A stretch of DNA of 64,000 nucleotides from Streptomyces sp. GKU 895 (GCA_002027195.1 MWJO01000014.1:49666-113665); one strand, 5' to 3'. Numbered from the stretch's first letter, positions 9,013 to 17,870 are shown. Translations and numbers: made by a program. Notes: generated from the letters alone by a model not told the origin.

Positions 9013-10209
9013 ATGAGTGGTCGTGCTCAAGCGAGCGCCGGCGAACTGCTCGAACTGGTGCGAAGCGGACGAGCGACGACTCGTGGTGCCCTGCAACAGG
9101 TGACCGGGCTCTCCCGGGCCACCGTCGGCCAGCGCCTCGACCGGCTGTTCCGGGCCGGCTGGCTGCGCGAAGGGGCCGGGGGGCCGGTGGACTCCCCGCT
9201 CGGCGGACGCCCCTCCATCACCCTGGAGTTCGACGACTCCCATGCCGTCGTCCTCGCCGCCGACCTCGACACCCGGCACGCCCGCGCCGCCGTCCTCTCC
9301 CTGACCGGCGAGATCCTCGCCGAGCACGGCGGGACCCTCGTCATCGAGGACGGTCCGGACGCGGTGCTGGGCGAGCTGGGCCGCTGGTTCGCCGAGCTGC
9401 TGGAGAAGGCGGGGCACCGCGCCGACGAGGTGTGCGGCATCGGCCTCGCCGTGCCGGGCCCGGTCGACAGCGAGACCGGCCGGGTCGTGCAGCCGCCGAT
9501 CATGCCGGGCTGGGACGGCTACGACATAAGAGAGCGCCTGGCCAGAGCGTTCAGCGAGCACACGGGCGCAGGCCGGGTGCCGGTCCTCGTCGACAACGAC
9601 GCCAACCTCATGGCGTACGGCGAACAGCGCACGGGGTACGGGGACTGCTCGGCCTTCGTGCTGGTCAAGGTGTCCACCGGTATCGGTGCGGGTGTGGTCG
9701 TCGACGGTTCGATCTATCGCGGGATCGACGGGGGCGCCGGGGACATCGGGCACATCCGGGTCGGCACCGAGGCGCTGTGCCGGTGCGGGTCGTACGGCTG
9801 TCTCGCCGCCGTCGCGAGCGGCGGTGCCGTGGCGCGGCGGCTGGCCGAGAGCGGGGTGCCCGCGGCGTCCGGCTCGGATGTGCGGGACCTGCTGACCGCC
9901 GGGCATGTGGAGGCCGCCGCGCTCGCCCGGGAGGCGGGGCGGCAGGTCGGGGACGTACTGGCGACCGTCGTGACGCTGCTGAACCCCGGGGTGCTGATGA
10001 TCGCCGGGGATCTGGCCGGAACCGCCTTCCTCACGGGCGTGCGCGAGCTGCTGTACCAGCGGGCACTGCCGCGTTCCACCGCCCATCTGGACGTCGTCAC
10101 CTCACGGCTCGGCGAGCGGGCCGGGCTGGTGGGGGCGGGGGCCCTGGTCGTGGAGCACCTGTACGCGCCCGGGCGGGTCGAGGAACGGCTCCTGGCGCTC
10201 GGTGTGTGA
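9013..10209 (+). CDS. ROK-family transcriptional repressor
   Basis: 398 residues with an N-terminal winged helix (about 10-55, GALQQVTGLSRATVGQRLDRL) followed by a ROK sugar-kinase-like domain. ROK features include the phosphate/sugar segment LAVPGPVDSETG, VLVDNDANLMAYGE, KVSTGIGAGVVVDG, GDIGHIRV, and the zinc motif CRCGSYGC. The motif's usual trailing Glu is Ala here. The ATG at 9013 has a clean AAGGGGG 5 nt upstream and is preferred over the GTG at 9007. Divergent orientation to two glycosidases suggests it represses them until a sugar ligand binds. Confidence 0.9.
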   Translation: MSGRAQASAGELLELVRSGRATTRGALQQVTGLSRATVGQRLDRLFRAGWLREGAGGPVDSPLGGRPSITLEFDDSHAVVLAADLDTRHARAAVLSLTGEILAEHGGTLVIEDGPDAVLGELGRWFAELLEKAGHRADEVCGIGLAVPGPVDSETGRVVQPPIMPGWDGYDIRERLARAFSEHTGAGRVPVLVDNDANLMAYGEQRTGYGDCSAFVLVKVSTGIGAGVVVDGSIYRGIDGGAGDIGHIRVGTEALCRCGSYGCLAAVASGGAVARRLAESGVPAASGSDVRDLLTAGHVEAAALAREAGRQVGDVLATVVTLLNPGVLMIAGDLAGTAFLTGVRELLYQRALPRSTAHLDVVTSRLGERAGLVGAGALVVEHLYAPGRVEERLLALGV

Positions 10210-10310
10210 CGTCCGCATGGTGGTACCCGGCCGTCTGAGGCGGCGTGATTCTCGCCACCTCTGATCGGGACGACGCTCAGATGAGCGGATCTTGGGCGAC
10301 TGCACTTCTC

Positions 10311-10339
10311 CAAGGGGTGGCACCCAGTGCCACCCCTTG
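10311..10339. terminator. strong hairpin, 13-bp perfect stem
   Basis: CAAGGGGTGGCAC (10311-10323) pairs perfectly with GTGCCACCCCTTG (10327-10339) around a 3-nt CCA loop. It sits about 100 nt after the ROK stop and 250 nt before ppdK. No U-tract follows, as is usual for terminators in this genus. It could equally be a ppdK leader or operator element. Confidence 0.55.
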
Positions 10340-10591
10340 ATCGTTCATCGATCGAAATCAGGCGTGCTGAAAGCCGCTCACATGAGCGTTATGAGGCGTC
10401 TTCGGGGTGGGGTGCGTTCAAGAGGTGAACACATGATCACCCGATTGCTTGCCAAGCTTTGACTTTCGATCCGCTGGCAGAGGCCTGGTTACGAGCACAT
10501 GACGCGCAAGTGGACGTACCCATGAGCCTTCGATCTGGGTATGTTCCCCGTCGTCAGGGCAGCCACCGCGTCCTCGAGGGAGTCGAGAACC
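10340..10591 (+). promoter_or_regulatory. ppdK upstream region
   Basis: About 250 nt without a plausible gene. It is unusually AT-rich between about 10345 and 10480 (for example GATCGAAATCAGGCG). TATGTT near 10539 could be a -10 element; I see no convincing -35. GAGGGAG around 10577 serves as ribosome binding site for the GTG at 10592. Confidence 0.35.
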
Positions 10592-13312
10592 GTGTCGGAA
10601 AACAAAGAACCCCACGTAGCGAAGTTCGTCTACGACTTCACCGAGGGAAACAAGGACCTCAAGGACCTCCTCGGCGGCAAGGGCGCGAACCTCGCCGAGA
10701 TGACCAACCTGGGACTCCCCGTTCCCCCCGGCTTCACCATCACGACCGAAGCCTGCAAGGTCTACCTGGAGAGCGGCGCGGAGCCGGTGGCACTGCGTGA
10801 CGAGGTGAGTGCGCACCTCGACGCCCTCGAGAAGCGGATGGGCAAGAAGCTCGGCCAGGCCGACGACCCGCTGCTCGTCTCGGTCCGCTCCGGCGCCAAG
10901 TTCTCCATGCCCGGCATGATGGACACGGTCCTGAACATCGGCCTCTCCGACAAGTCGGTGAAGGGCCTCGCCGAGCAGGCCGGCGACGAGCGCTTCGCCT
11001 GGGACTCCTACCGCCGCCTCATCCAGATGTTCGGCAAGACCGTCCTCGGTGTCGACGGCGAGCTCTTCGAAGAGGCCCTCGACGCCGCGAAGGACGCCAA
11101 GAAGGTCGCGGTCGACACCGACCTGGAGGCGGCCGACCTCAAGAAGCTCGTCACCAAGTTCAAGCGGATCGTCAAGGCCGAGGCCGGCCGGGACTTCCCG
11201 CAGGACCCGCGCGAGCAGATGGACCTCGCCATCAAGGCGGTCTTCGACTCCTGGAACACCGACCGCGCCAAGCTCTACCGCCGCCAGGAGCGCATCCCCG
11301 GCGACCTGGGCACGGCCGTCAACGTCTGTTCCATGGTCTTCGGCAACCTCGGTCCCGACTCCGGCACCGGCGTCGCCTTCACCCGCGACCCGGCCTCCGG
11401 CCACCAGGGCGTCTACGGCGACTACCTCCAGAACGCCCAGGGCGAGGACGTCGTCGCCGGCATCCGCAACACCGTGCCGCTCGCGGAGCTGGAGCAGATC
11501 GACAAGAAGTCGTACGACCAGCTGATGCAGATCATGGAGACGCTGGAGAACCACTACAAGGACCTCTGCGACATCGAGTTCACCATCGAGCGCGGTCAGC
11601 TGTGGATGCTCCAGACCCGCGTCGGCAAGCGGACGGCCGGTGCCGCCTTCCGCATCGCCACCCAGCTCGTGGACCAGGGCCTGATCGACGAGGCCGAGGC
11701 GCTCCAGCGGGTCACGGGCGCCCAGCTCGCCCAGCTGATGTTCCCCAAGTTCGACGAGGACGCCAAGGTCGAGCAGATCGGCCGGGGCATCGCGGCCTCG
11801 CCGGGCGCGGCGGTCGGCAAGGCGGTCTTCGACTCGTACACCGCCGTGAAGTGGTCGCGCTCCGGCGAGAAGGTCATCCTGGTCCGCCGCGAGACCAACC
11901 CCGACGACCTCGACGGCATGATCGCGGCCGAGGGCATCCTGACCTCGCGCGGCGGCAAGACCTCCCACGCGGCCGTCGTCGCGCGCGGCATGGGCAAGAC
12001 CTGTGTCTGCGGCGCCGAGGAGCTGGAGGTCGACACCAAGCGGCGCCGGATGACGGTCCCGGGCGGGCATGTGGTGGAGGAGGGCGACCTGATCTCCATC
12101 GACGGGTCGTCCGGCAAGGTCTACCTGGGCGAGGTCCCGGTCGTCCCGTCTCCCGTCGTCGAGTACTTCGAGGGCCGGATGCACGCGGGTGCCAACGACG
12201 CCGACGAACTGGTCGAGGCGGTCCACCGCATCATGGCCTTCGCCGACCGCAAGCGCCGGCTGCGGGTCCGTGCCAACGCGGACAACGCCGAGGACGCGCT
12301 GCGCGCCCGCCGCTTCGGCGCGCAGGGCATCGGGCTGTGCCGTACCGAGCACATGTTCCTCGGTGAGCGCCGCGAGATGGTCGAGAAGCTGATCCTCGCC
12401 GACACCGAGGAGGAGCGGGAGTCCGCGCTGGCGGAGCTGCTGCCGCTGCAGAAGAAGGACTTCGTCGAGCTGTTCTCGGCGATGGACGGCCTTCCGGTGA
12501 CGGTCCGTCTCCTGGACCCGCCGCTGCACGAGTTCCTGCCCGACATCACCGAGCTGTCGGTCCGCGTGGCCCTCGCCGAGTCCCGCCAGGAACCGCACGA
12601 GAACGAGCTGCGGCTGCTCCAGGCGGTCCACCGCCTGCACGAGCAGAACCCGATGCTGGGCCTGCGCGGCGTGCGTCTGGGTCTTGTGATCCCGGGCCTG
12701 TTCACCATGCAGGTACGGGCGATCGCCGAGGCGGCCGCCGAGCGCAAGAACGCCAAGGGCGACCCGCGGGCCGAGATCATGATCCCGCTCGTCGGCACGG
12801 TCCAGGAGCTGGAGATCGTCCGCGAGGAGGCCGACCAGGTCATCGCGGAGGTCGAGGCCGCGACCGGGACGTCTTTGAAGCTGTCGATCGGCACGATGAT
12901 CGAGCTGCCGCGCGCCGCCCTCACGGCCGGTCAGATCGCCGAGGCGGCGGAGTTCTTCAGCTTCGGCACGAACGACCTCACCCAGACGGTGTGGGGCTTC
13001 AGCCGGGACGACGTGGAGGCTTCGTTCTTCACGGCGTACCTGGAGAAGGGCATCTTCGGGGTGTCGCCGTTCGAGACGATCGACAAGGACGGCGTGGGCT
13101 CCCTGGTGAAGCTGGCCGCCGAGGCCGGCCGCGCCACCCGCCCCGACCTCAAGCTCGGCGTCTGCGGCGAGCACGGCGGCGACCCGGAGTCGGTCCACTT
13201 CTTCCACGAGGTCGGCCTGGACTACGTCTCCTGCTCCCCGTTCCGCATCCCGGTCGCCCGCCTGGAAGCGGGCCGCGCGGCCTCCGAGTCCGTGGGCAGC
13301 GACCACCGCTGA
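10592..13312 (+). CDS. ppdK: pyruvate, phosphate dikinase
   Basis: Interconverts pyruvate, ATP and Pi with PEP, AMP and PPi in the cytoplasm, feeding gluconeogenesis. The 906-residue length is normal. The N-terminal ATP-grasp part has LLGGKGANLAEMTNLGLPVP and SVRSGAKFSMPGMMDTVLN. The swivelling phosphohistidine domain has GGKTSHAAVVARGMG with catalytic H459. The PEP/pyruvate barrel has GIGLCRTEHMF, IGTMIELPRAALTA, FGTNDLTQTVWG and GVCGEHGGDP. The GTG at 10592 is chosen because upstream residues of the open frame are not family-like. It is monocistronic, closed by two downstream hairpins. Confidence 0.97.
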   Translation: MSENKEPHVAKFVYDFTEGNKDLKDLLGGKGANLAEMTNLGLPVPPGFTITTEACKVYLESGAEPVALRDEVSAHLDALEKRMGKKLGQADDPLLVSVRSGAKFSMPGMMDTVLNIGLSDKSVKGLAEQAGDERFAWDSYRRLIQMFGKTVLGVDGELFEEALDAAKDAKKVAVDTDLEAADLKKLVTKFKRIVKAEAGRDFPQDPREQMDLAIKAVFDSWNTDRAKLYRRQERIPGDLGTAVNVCSMVFGNLGPDSGTGVAFTRDPASGHQGVYGDYLQNAQGEDVVAGIRNTVPLAELEQIDKKSYDQLMQIMETLENHYKDLCDIEFTIERGQLWMLQTRVGKRTAGAAFRIATQLVDQGLIDEAEALQRVTGAQLAQLMFPKFDEDAKVEQIGRGIAASPGAAVGKAVFDSYTAVKWSRSGEKVILVRRETNPDDLDGMIAAEGILTSRGGKTSHAAVVARGMGKTCVCGAEELEVDTKRRRMTVPGGHVVEEGDLISIDGSSGKVYLGEVPVVPSPVVEYFEGRMHAGANDADELVEAVHRIMAFADRKRRLRVRANADNAEDALRARRFGAQGIGLCRTEHMFLGERREMVEKLILADTEEERESALAELLPLQKKDFVELFSAMDGLPVTVRLLDPPLHEFLPDITELSVRVALAESRQEPHENELRLLQAVHRLHEQNPMLGLRGVRLGLVIPGLFTMQVRAIAEAAAERKNAKGDPRAEIMIPLVGTVQELEIVREEADQVIAEVEAATGTSLKLSIGTMIELPRAALTAGQIAEAAEFFSFGTNDLTQTVWGFSRDDVEASFFTAYLEKGIFGVSPFETIDKDGVGSLVKLAAEAGRATRPDLKLGVCGEHGGDPESVHFFHEVGLDYVSCSPFRIPVARLEAGRAASESVGSDHR

Positions 13313-13325
13313 TCCACCTCTGACG

Positions 13326-13377
13326 CCGGAACCGCCGTCCGTCCCCGACCCTCAGTACCGATGGGCGGCGGTTCCGG
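13326..13377. terminator. inverted repeat downstream of ppdK
   Basis: CCGGAACCGCCG (13326-13337) is complementary to CGGCGGTTCCGG (13366-13377) with a 28-nt loop. It starts 14 nt after the ppdK stop, and a stronger hairpin follows directly. Confidence 0.5.
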
Positions 13378-13386
13378 ATCACCAAG

Positions 13387-13421
13387 AAGGAGCGGCACCC
13401 TGTGCGGGGGTGCCGCTCCTT
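13387..13421. terminator. bidirectional terminator, ppdK / excalibur gene
   Basis: AAGGAGCGGCACCC (13387-13400) pairs perfectly with GGGTGCCGCTCCTT (13408-13421) over a 7-nt loop. It lies between two convergent genes, 8 nt from the stop of the minus-strand gene, so it can serve both strands. Confidence 0.8.
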
Positions 13422-13428
13422 CGGCCTT

Positions 13429-13848
13429 CTACGGGCGGTCCGCCGGGGCCCGCCGCTTGCGCGCCGCCAGCAGGACTCCGCTGCCGGCGGCCAGGGCGAC
13501 CACGCTGCCGGCCGCGAGGTACGGGGTGGTGTCATTGCCGCCGGTCTCGGCGAGGTCGTCGTCGGGTTGCCGGGTGCCGGCCCCGTCCGTCTCGTCCGCT
13601 CCGGCGGCCTTGTCGTCGGCGGGGACGAAGTCCGCGGGCGGCCGGTCGCAGCCGACGCCGTCGCCGTCCCGGTCGAGATGGGTGCCGTAATGCTCGTCGC
13701 CCTTGGGGATGTTCGCGTACCCGGCGGCGTATGCGTCCGTGCAGTTCTCGAACGGGTGGTCGCCATCGTGGGCCGAGGCGGCCGACGGGAGTACGGCCAG
13801 GGCCAGCGCGGCGACGACGAGGGCGCCGGGCTTGCGGAGCAGCTTCAC
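13429..13848 (-). CDS. excalibur calcium-binding surface protein with LAETG sorting signal
   Basis: 139 residues: a signal peptide (MKLLRKPGALVVAALALAVLPSAASA), then an excalibur domain with the EF-hand-like calcium loop THLDRDGDGVGCD and two cysteines, an acidic linker, and a C-terminal cell-wall sorting signal. That signal is LAETG followed by GNDT, a hydrophobic helix and the tail RKRRAPADRP. LAxTG is the form used by Streptomyces class E sortases, so the mature protein is probably anchored to peptidoglycan. A second excalibur gene lies directly upstream on the same strand. The ATG is preceded by GGAAGGACC. Confidence 0.88.
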   Translation of the reverse strand: MKLLRKPGALVVAALALAVLPSAASAHDGDHPFENCTDAYAAGYANIPKGDEHYGTHLDRDGDGVGCDRPPADFVPADDKAAGADETDGAGTRQPDDDLAETGGNDTTPYLAAGSVVALAAGSGVLLAARKRRAPADRP

Positions 13849-14008
13849 TGCGGGTCCTTCCGGGGGCGTGCGTGATCAAGAAGTGACGGTTGGTCAGATA
13901 CGAGGTGACGAACCTATTGAGGGACCGCTCCTGTGGAGGCGGTATGAAGGACCCGTGATACGAACGTGACGTGACTGGCCGGTAACTCTCCGCGAGCTCG
14001 ACGCTGGG

Positions 14009-14485
14009 TCAGCTGTCGCAGGCGACCCCGTCGTTGTCGCGGTCCAGGTGGGAGGCGTAGCCGGGCTGGCCGCGGTAGATGGGGGCGGCGCCGGCGGCGC
14101 GGGCTTCGCTGCAGTTGGCGTAGTAGACGCCTCCGGAGTCGCCGTCCGAGCCGGAGCCGGAGCCGGAGCCAGAGCCGGAGCCGGCCCCGGTGTCCGCCTC
14201 GGCTCGCGCCGTGACCGTCTTGGTGACCTTGACGGTCTCCGTGGCGGTCACGGTGGCCGCCGGTTCCGGCTCGGCCGTTTCGGTCGCCGTGGCCGTGGCC
14301 GTCACGGTGGCCGTCGGTGCCGGCTTGGCGGCCGCGGGCTTCGCGTCGTTCCCGGTGCCCTCGCCGCCCGCGCCTATGCCGATGCCGACGAAGAGCGCGA
14401 GCGCGAGAGCGGGCAGCGCGTACCGCTTCCGGGCCCACTTGGGTGCGGGGCCGGAAGTGGACGGCGTGGTGTACGGATTTGTCAT
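14009..14485 (-). CDS. excalibur calcium-binding protein, membrane-anchored
   Basis: 158 residues with a short cytoplasmic tail, one hydrophobic segment (YALPALALALFVGIGIGAGG), a low-complexity Thr/Ala/Val linker (TATVTATATATET), a Gly/Ser repeat (GSGSGSGSGS), and a C-terminal excalibur domain with ASHLDRDNDGVACDS. It ends right after the calcium loop and has no sorting signal, so it is likely held by its N-terminal helix, unlike its neighbour. The two excalibur genes probably arose by duplication with different anchoring. GGGGGG lies about 5 nt upstream of the ATG at 14485. Confidence 0.85.
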   Translation of the reverse strand: MTNPYTTPSTSGPAPKWARKRYALPALALALFVGIGIGAGGEGTGNDAKPAAAKPAPTATVTATATATETAEPEPAATVTATETVKVTKTVTARAEADTGAGSGSGSGSGSGSDGDSGGVYYANCSEARAAGAAPIYRGQPGYASHLDRDNDGVACDS

Positions 14486-14528
14486 GGCGTCCCCCCGAAG
14501 GTGCTGTGAGGGGATGACCGTATGACCG

Positions 14529-14548
14529 CACCTTCATTTGTGAAGGTG
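14529..14548. terminator. 8-bp hairpin between PhoX-like and excalibur genes
   Basis: CACCTTCA (14529-14536) and TGAAGGTG (14541-14548) form a perfect stem with a TTTG loop, 29 nt past the stop of the minus-strand PhoX-like gene. It may end that transcript or act as an operator for the excalibur gene. Confidence 0.45.
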
Positions 14549-14576
14549 AAGTGTTCAATCCGTGACCAATGTGCGG

Positions 14577-15737
14577 CTACGCCCGGAACGGGCCCGTCAC
14601 CTCGTACGTGATTCCGCCCGACGAGCTTCCCGTCGTGCCCCGTTGGCTGGAGAAGTACAGGCGGGTGCCGTCGGGGGAGAAGGCCGGGCCCGTGATCTCC
14701 GAGGAGGACTGGCCGTCGATGCGGAGGAAGGGGGCGACCACGTCGTCCGGGGTGATCAGGCAGATCTCCATGTTGCCGCCGTCCTCGGCGACGAAGAGGT
14801 CGCCGGAGGAGGAGCCGGTGACGTTGTCGACGCCGGTCAGCGGGGCCGTGCCGGAGGTGACCAGGGAGTCGTCGTACGCCAACTCGTAGGTGCTGGCGGT
14901 CAGGTCGAGCTGCCAGACGCGGTTGTCGCCCTTGGTCGTGAACCACACCTTGTCGTCGGCGTAGTGGCAACCCTCGCCGCCGTTGAAGGACTTGGAGCCG
15001 GAGACCTGGGTGCGGGTGGTCGTGGGGGAGCCGTCGGGATCGGGGATCGTCGTCCAGGTGAAGGAGCCGGACGTGGCCGTGCCCGCCACCAGCACCTGGA
15101 GCGTGCCGGACGAGAGGTCGCCCCAAGTCGTGGGCACGAAACGGTAGAAGCGGCCGTTCGTCTCGTCCTCGGTCAGATAGATCACCTTGCGCACCGGGTC
15201 CGCGGCCGCCGCCTCGTGCTTGAAGCGGCCCATCGCCGGTCGCTGCACCGCCGCGTTCACCCCCCACGGGTCCGTCTCGTAGACGAAGCCGCGGTCCACC
15301 TCCTCGCAGGACAGCCACGTGTTCCACGGCGTCCTGCCGCCCGCGCAGTTCTGCCGCGTGCCCGACAGGATGCGGTACGCGCCCGTGATCGCGCCGGACG
15401 AGGAGAACCTCACCGCGCTCGCGCCGCCGCTCGGGTTGATCTCCGAGTTGGAGACGTAGATCCAGCCCGTGCCGTCCGCGTAGCACGCGCCGCCGTCCGG
15501 GGCGCTGTGCCAGGCGTACGACGTCCCGCTCACCGTCTGTCCCGAGCGGGCGATGACACGGCTGCTGAAACCGGCGGGCAGCCGGATGCCGTTGGCGTCC
15601 GGGGAACCGAGCGCCCCGTAGGGGCCGGTGCCGGGCTGGGCGGGGGCGGCGTATGCGGCACCGTGCCACAGGGAGCCGCCGAAGGCGGCGGAGGCCCCGC
15701 CGACGACGGTCGCACGGAGGAAGGTACGACGTTCCAC
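14577..15737 (-). CDS. Tat-exported PhoX/DUF839-family protein
   Basis: 386 residues starting MERRTFLRATVVGG. The twin-arginine signal (ERRTFLRA, hydrophobic core, AYAAPAQP) marks export of a folded, probably cofactor-containing protein. The mature part is beta-propeller-like with DUF839/PhoX landmarks: GTRQNCAGGRTPWNTWLSCEE (split here only for description), GRFKHEAAA, VYLTEDE-type VIYLTEDETNGRFYRFVP, and a late FFSPDG-like AFSPDGTRLYFSSQRG. PhoX enzymes are Ca/Fe phosphatases; activity of this member is unproven. The GTG at 15737 is chosen for GGAG 5 nt upstream; the open frame continues to 15815. No PHO box was recognised upstream. Confidence 0.85.
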   Translation of the reverse strand: MERRTFLRATVVGGASAAFGGSLWHGAAYAAPAQPGTGPYGALGSPDANGIRLPAGFSSRVIARSGQTVSGTSYAWHSAPDGGACYADGTGWIYVSNSEINPSGGASAVRFSSSGAITGAYRILSGTRQNCAGGRTPWNTWLSCEEVDRGFVYETDPWGVNAAVQRPAMGRFKHEAAAADPVRKVIYLTEDETNGRFYRFVPTTWGDLSSGTLQVLVAGTATSGSFTWTTIPDPDGSPTTTRTQVSGSKSFNGGEGCHYADDKVWFTTKGDNRVWQLDLTASTYELAYDDSLVTSGTAPLTGVDNVTGSSSGDLFVAEDGGNMEICLITPDDVVAPFLRIDGQSSSEITGPAFSPDGTRLYFSSQRGTTGSSSGGITYEVTGPFRA

Positions 15738-15924
15738 GCTCACTCCATAGGGGTGTCGTGACAGCCCCGCCACCGGTCGGCGGCGGGGTCGCGCGGTGTC
15801 GGACCCTAGGGTCACGGGATAGACGTGTCATGGACAAGACATGAATCGGGCGTACGGCTCACGTGACCAGGAGTGCCCTCGCTCGTAGGCTTGGGCTTCC
15901 GTCATCGGTGGAGGGAGGCCGCTC

Positions 15925-16851
15925 ATGTCCGGCTGGAGCGCGCGGGACATCCCCGACCAGAGCGGGCGCACGGCCGTGGTCACCGGCGCCAACAGCGGCC
16001 TCGGGTACGTCACCGCGCGGGAGCTGGCCCGCGCGGGCGCCCGGGTGGTGCTGGCCTGCCGCAGCGAGGCGCGCGGCACCGAGGCCGGGGACCGGCTCGT
16101 CGCCGAAGTGCCGGGCGCCGAGGTGGAGTTCACCCGGCTGGACCTCGGGGACCTCGCCTCGGTACGGGACTTCGCGCGGAGCTTCCCGTACGACCGCCTC
16201 GATCTGCTCGTCAACAACGCGGGCGTGATGGCGCTGCCGTACGGCACCACGGCGGACGGGTTCGAGACGCAGTTCGGCGTCAACCACCTCGGGCACTTCG
16301 CTCTCACCGGGCTGCTGCTGCCCACGCTCCTCGACACTCCCGGCGCCCGGGTGGTGACCGTCTCCAGCGGCGCGCACGCGATGGCCAACATCGACCTTCG
16401 CGACCTCAACAGCGAGCGCCGCTACCGGCGTTGGATCGCCTACGCCCGCTCCAAGACCGCCAACCTGCTCTTCACCCACGAGCTGGCCCGCCGGCTCGCG
16501 GGGCACGGCGCGGACGTGGTGGCCGCCGCGGCCCATCCGGGGTACGCGGCGACCAACCTCCAGGAAGCCGGGCCGCGGATGGCCGGACGGCGGTTCGCCG
16601 AGCGGTTCATGGCGGTCGGCAACAGGTACTTCGCCCAGTCCGCGGAGGGCGGCGCCCTGCCCACGCTGTACGCGGCCACCGCCCCCGACGTCCCGCCCGA
16701 CTCCTTCACCGGCCCCTCCCTCGCGGGCTGGCGCGGCGCCCCCGGCCCGTCCTGGCGAGCACCCTGGACGCTGAACGACCGGGCGGGGGAACTGCTGTGG
16801 GCCGCCTCGGAACGGTTGACCGGCGTCCCGTACGACCTCCTGAAGCCCTGA
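15925..16851 (+). CDS. SDR-family oxidoreductase (retinol-dehydrogenase-like)
   Basis: 308 residues, longer than classical SDRs, like the RDH/WWOX-type group. The NAD(P)-binding motif is TGANSGLG (20-27), with RSEARG suggesting NADPH preference. NNAG follows at about 97, then the catalytic Ser segment VSSGAHA and Y173-ARS-K177. A C-terminal extension with GALPTLYAATAPDV is typical of this subgroup. The substrate is unknown. The start has GGAGGGAGG 7 nt upstream. Neighbours give no pathway clue. Confidence 0.88.
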   Translation: MSGWSARDIPDQSGRTAVVTGANSGLGYVTARELARAGARVVLACRSEARGTEAGDRLVAEVPGAEVEFTRLDLGDLASVRDFARSFPYDRLDLLVNNAGVMALPYGTTADGFETQFGVNHLGHFALTGLLLPTLLDTPGARVVTVSSGAHAMANIDLRDLNSERRYRRWIAYARSKTANLLFTHELARRLAGHGADVVAAAAHPGYAATNLQEAGPRMAGRRFAERFMAVGNRYFAQSAEGGALPTLYAATAPDVPPDSFTGPSLAGWRGAPGPSWRAPWTLNDRAGELLWAASERLTGVPYDLLKP

Positions 16852-17045
16852 GCCGGCCGCCAACTGGGCCGACAGTCCCGCACACGCACCCCGATCTCAC
16901 GGACCGGCCGGCCGGGCCGGGGCCGGGCGCGCCCTTGCAGGCCGCCTGCCGTGTTCCGCTGTCGAGGGGGAGCACCGGCTCCTGACGGCCGTCGACCGGG
17001 CACTGACCCACGCCCGCGATCTCGCCGGCAGGTGAGGGCGTCGGC

Positions 17046-17810
17046 TCAGGCCGTCGCCCCGCTGTCCACCACCAGGTCGGTGCCCACCACCGAGGACGCG
17101 TCGTCCGAGGCCAGGTAGAGGACCGCCGCGGCGATCTCGTCCGTGGTGGAGATACGGCCCAACGGCAGCGTCTCGGCGGCGCGTTCGGTGCGCTGCGCCT
17201 CCGTCTCGCCCGGGCGCAGCGACATCGGCGTCTCCACCGCGCCGGGGCTGACCGCGTTGATCCGGACGCCGTCGCGGATGTGGTCCAGGGCCGCGCCCCG
17301 CGTCAGCACGGACACGGCCGCCTTGGTGGCGGCGTACGCGGCGGCGCCGGGGTGGCGGGTGTGGGCGCCGAAGGTCGAGGCGATGTTGACGATGGCGCCG
17401 CCCGACGGCTGGGTGCGCATCTGGCGGACCTCCGCCCGGAGGGCGAGGAAGACGCCGGTGAGGTTGATGGCGAGCTGCTCGTGCCAGTCGGCCTCCGCGA
17501 GGTCGGCGAGCGGCTGTCCGCCCCGGAAGACGCCGGCGTTGTTCACCGCCACGTCCAGCGAGCCGAACCGGTCCACCGCCGCGTCGACCAGGGCCTGGAC
17601 CTCGGCGGCGTCGGTGACGTCCGCGGTGACCGCGAGGGCCTTGCCGCCGGCCTCCTCGATCAGCCGCACGGTCTCCGCCAGCGGCTCGTGACGACGGCCG
17701 GCCACCACCACCTGAGCCCCCTCGGCGGCGAGCGCCAAGGCGATCGCACGGCCGATACCCGAGCCCGCGCCCGTGACGAGAGCGGTCCTGTCGTGGAAAC
17801 GGCTGGTCAT
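17046..17810 (-). CDS. SDR-family oxidoreductase, TetR-controlled
   Basis: 254 residues, a classical SDR: cofactor motif TGAGSGIG (14-21), AGRRHEP after beta-2 suggesting NADPH, NNAG, catalytic S in NIASTFG, Y159-AAT-K163, and the PG-hinge VSPGAVETPM. The end VVGTDLVVDSGATA is typical. It lies 60 nt downstream of a TetR gene on the same strand. A predicted operator (17823-17839) sits directly before its ATG, matching a second one before tetR, so the regulator probably represses both. Function is likely detoxification of a reactive carbonyl; that is inference. Confidence 0.88.
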   Translation of the reverse strand: MTSRFHDRTALVTGAGSGIGRAIALALAAEGAQVVVAGRRHEPLAETVRLIEEAGGKALAVTADVTDAAEVQALVDAAVDRFGSLDVAVNNAGVFRGGQPLADLAEADWHEQLAINLTGVFLALRAEVRQMRTQPSGGAIVNIASTFGAHTRHPGAAAYAATKAAVSVLTRGAALDHIRDGVRINAVSPGAVETPMSLRPGETEAQRTERAAETLPLGRISTTDEIAAAVLYLASDDASSVVGTDLVVDSGATA

Positions 17811-17822
17811 GATCTCCCCTTA

Positions 17823-17839
17823 TTCTTGACCGATCGGTT
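17823..17839. promoter_or_regulatory. predicted TetR operator 1
   Basis: TTCTTGACCGATCGGTT contains the palindrome ACCGATCGGT and lies 13 nt upstream of the SDR start. The reverse complement of the site before tetR (18477-18492) shares TTCTTGACCGATCG, so both are probably bound by the TetR protein encoded between them. Confidence 0.7.
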
Positions 17840-17870
17840 TAATATGCTGCCAAATAAAAAGCCGCAGCGC

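Noticed and set aside
8941..10086. Open frame extending the GH63-like gene to 10086 on the minus strand
   Set aside because: It runs antisense across the well-supported ROK gene, and its residues are low-complexity GC-frame product without family similarity.
13402..13875. Open frames opposite the excalibur gene
   Set aside because: They are antisense to a gene with signal peptide, excalibur domain and sorting signal, and show no family features.
15828..15844. TCATG-N7-CATGA inverted repeat between the PhoX-like and SDR genes as a PHO box
   Set aside because: It does not match the direct-repeat GTTCACC pattern of PhoP sites and the arms are short.
16852..17045. Possible gene remnant encoding HRLLTAVDRALTHARDLAGR before a stop
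   Set aside because: It looks protein-like but is only about 20 residues and I could not assign it to a family.
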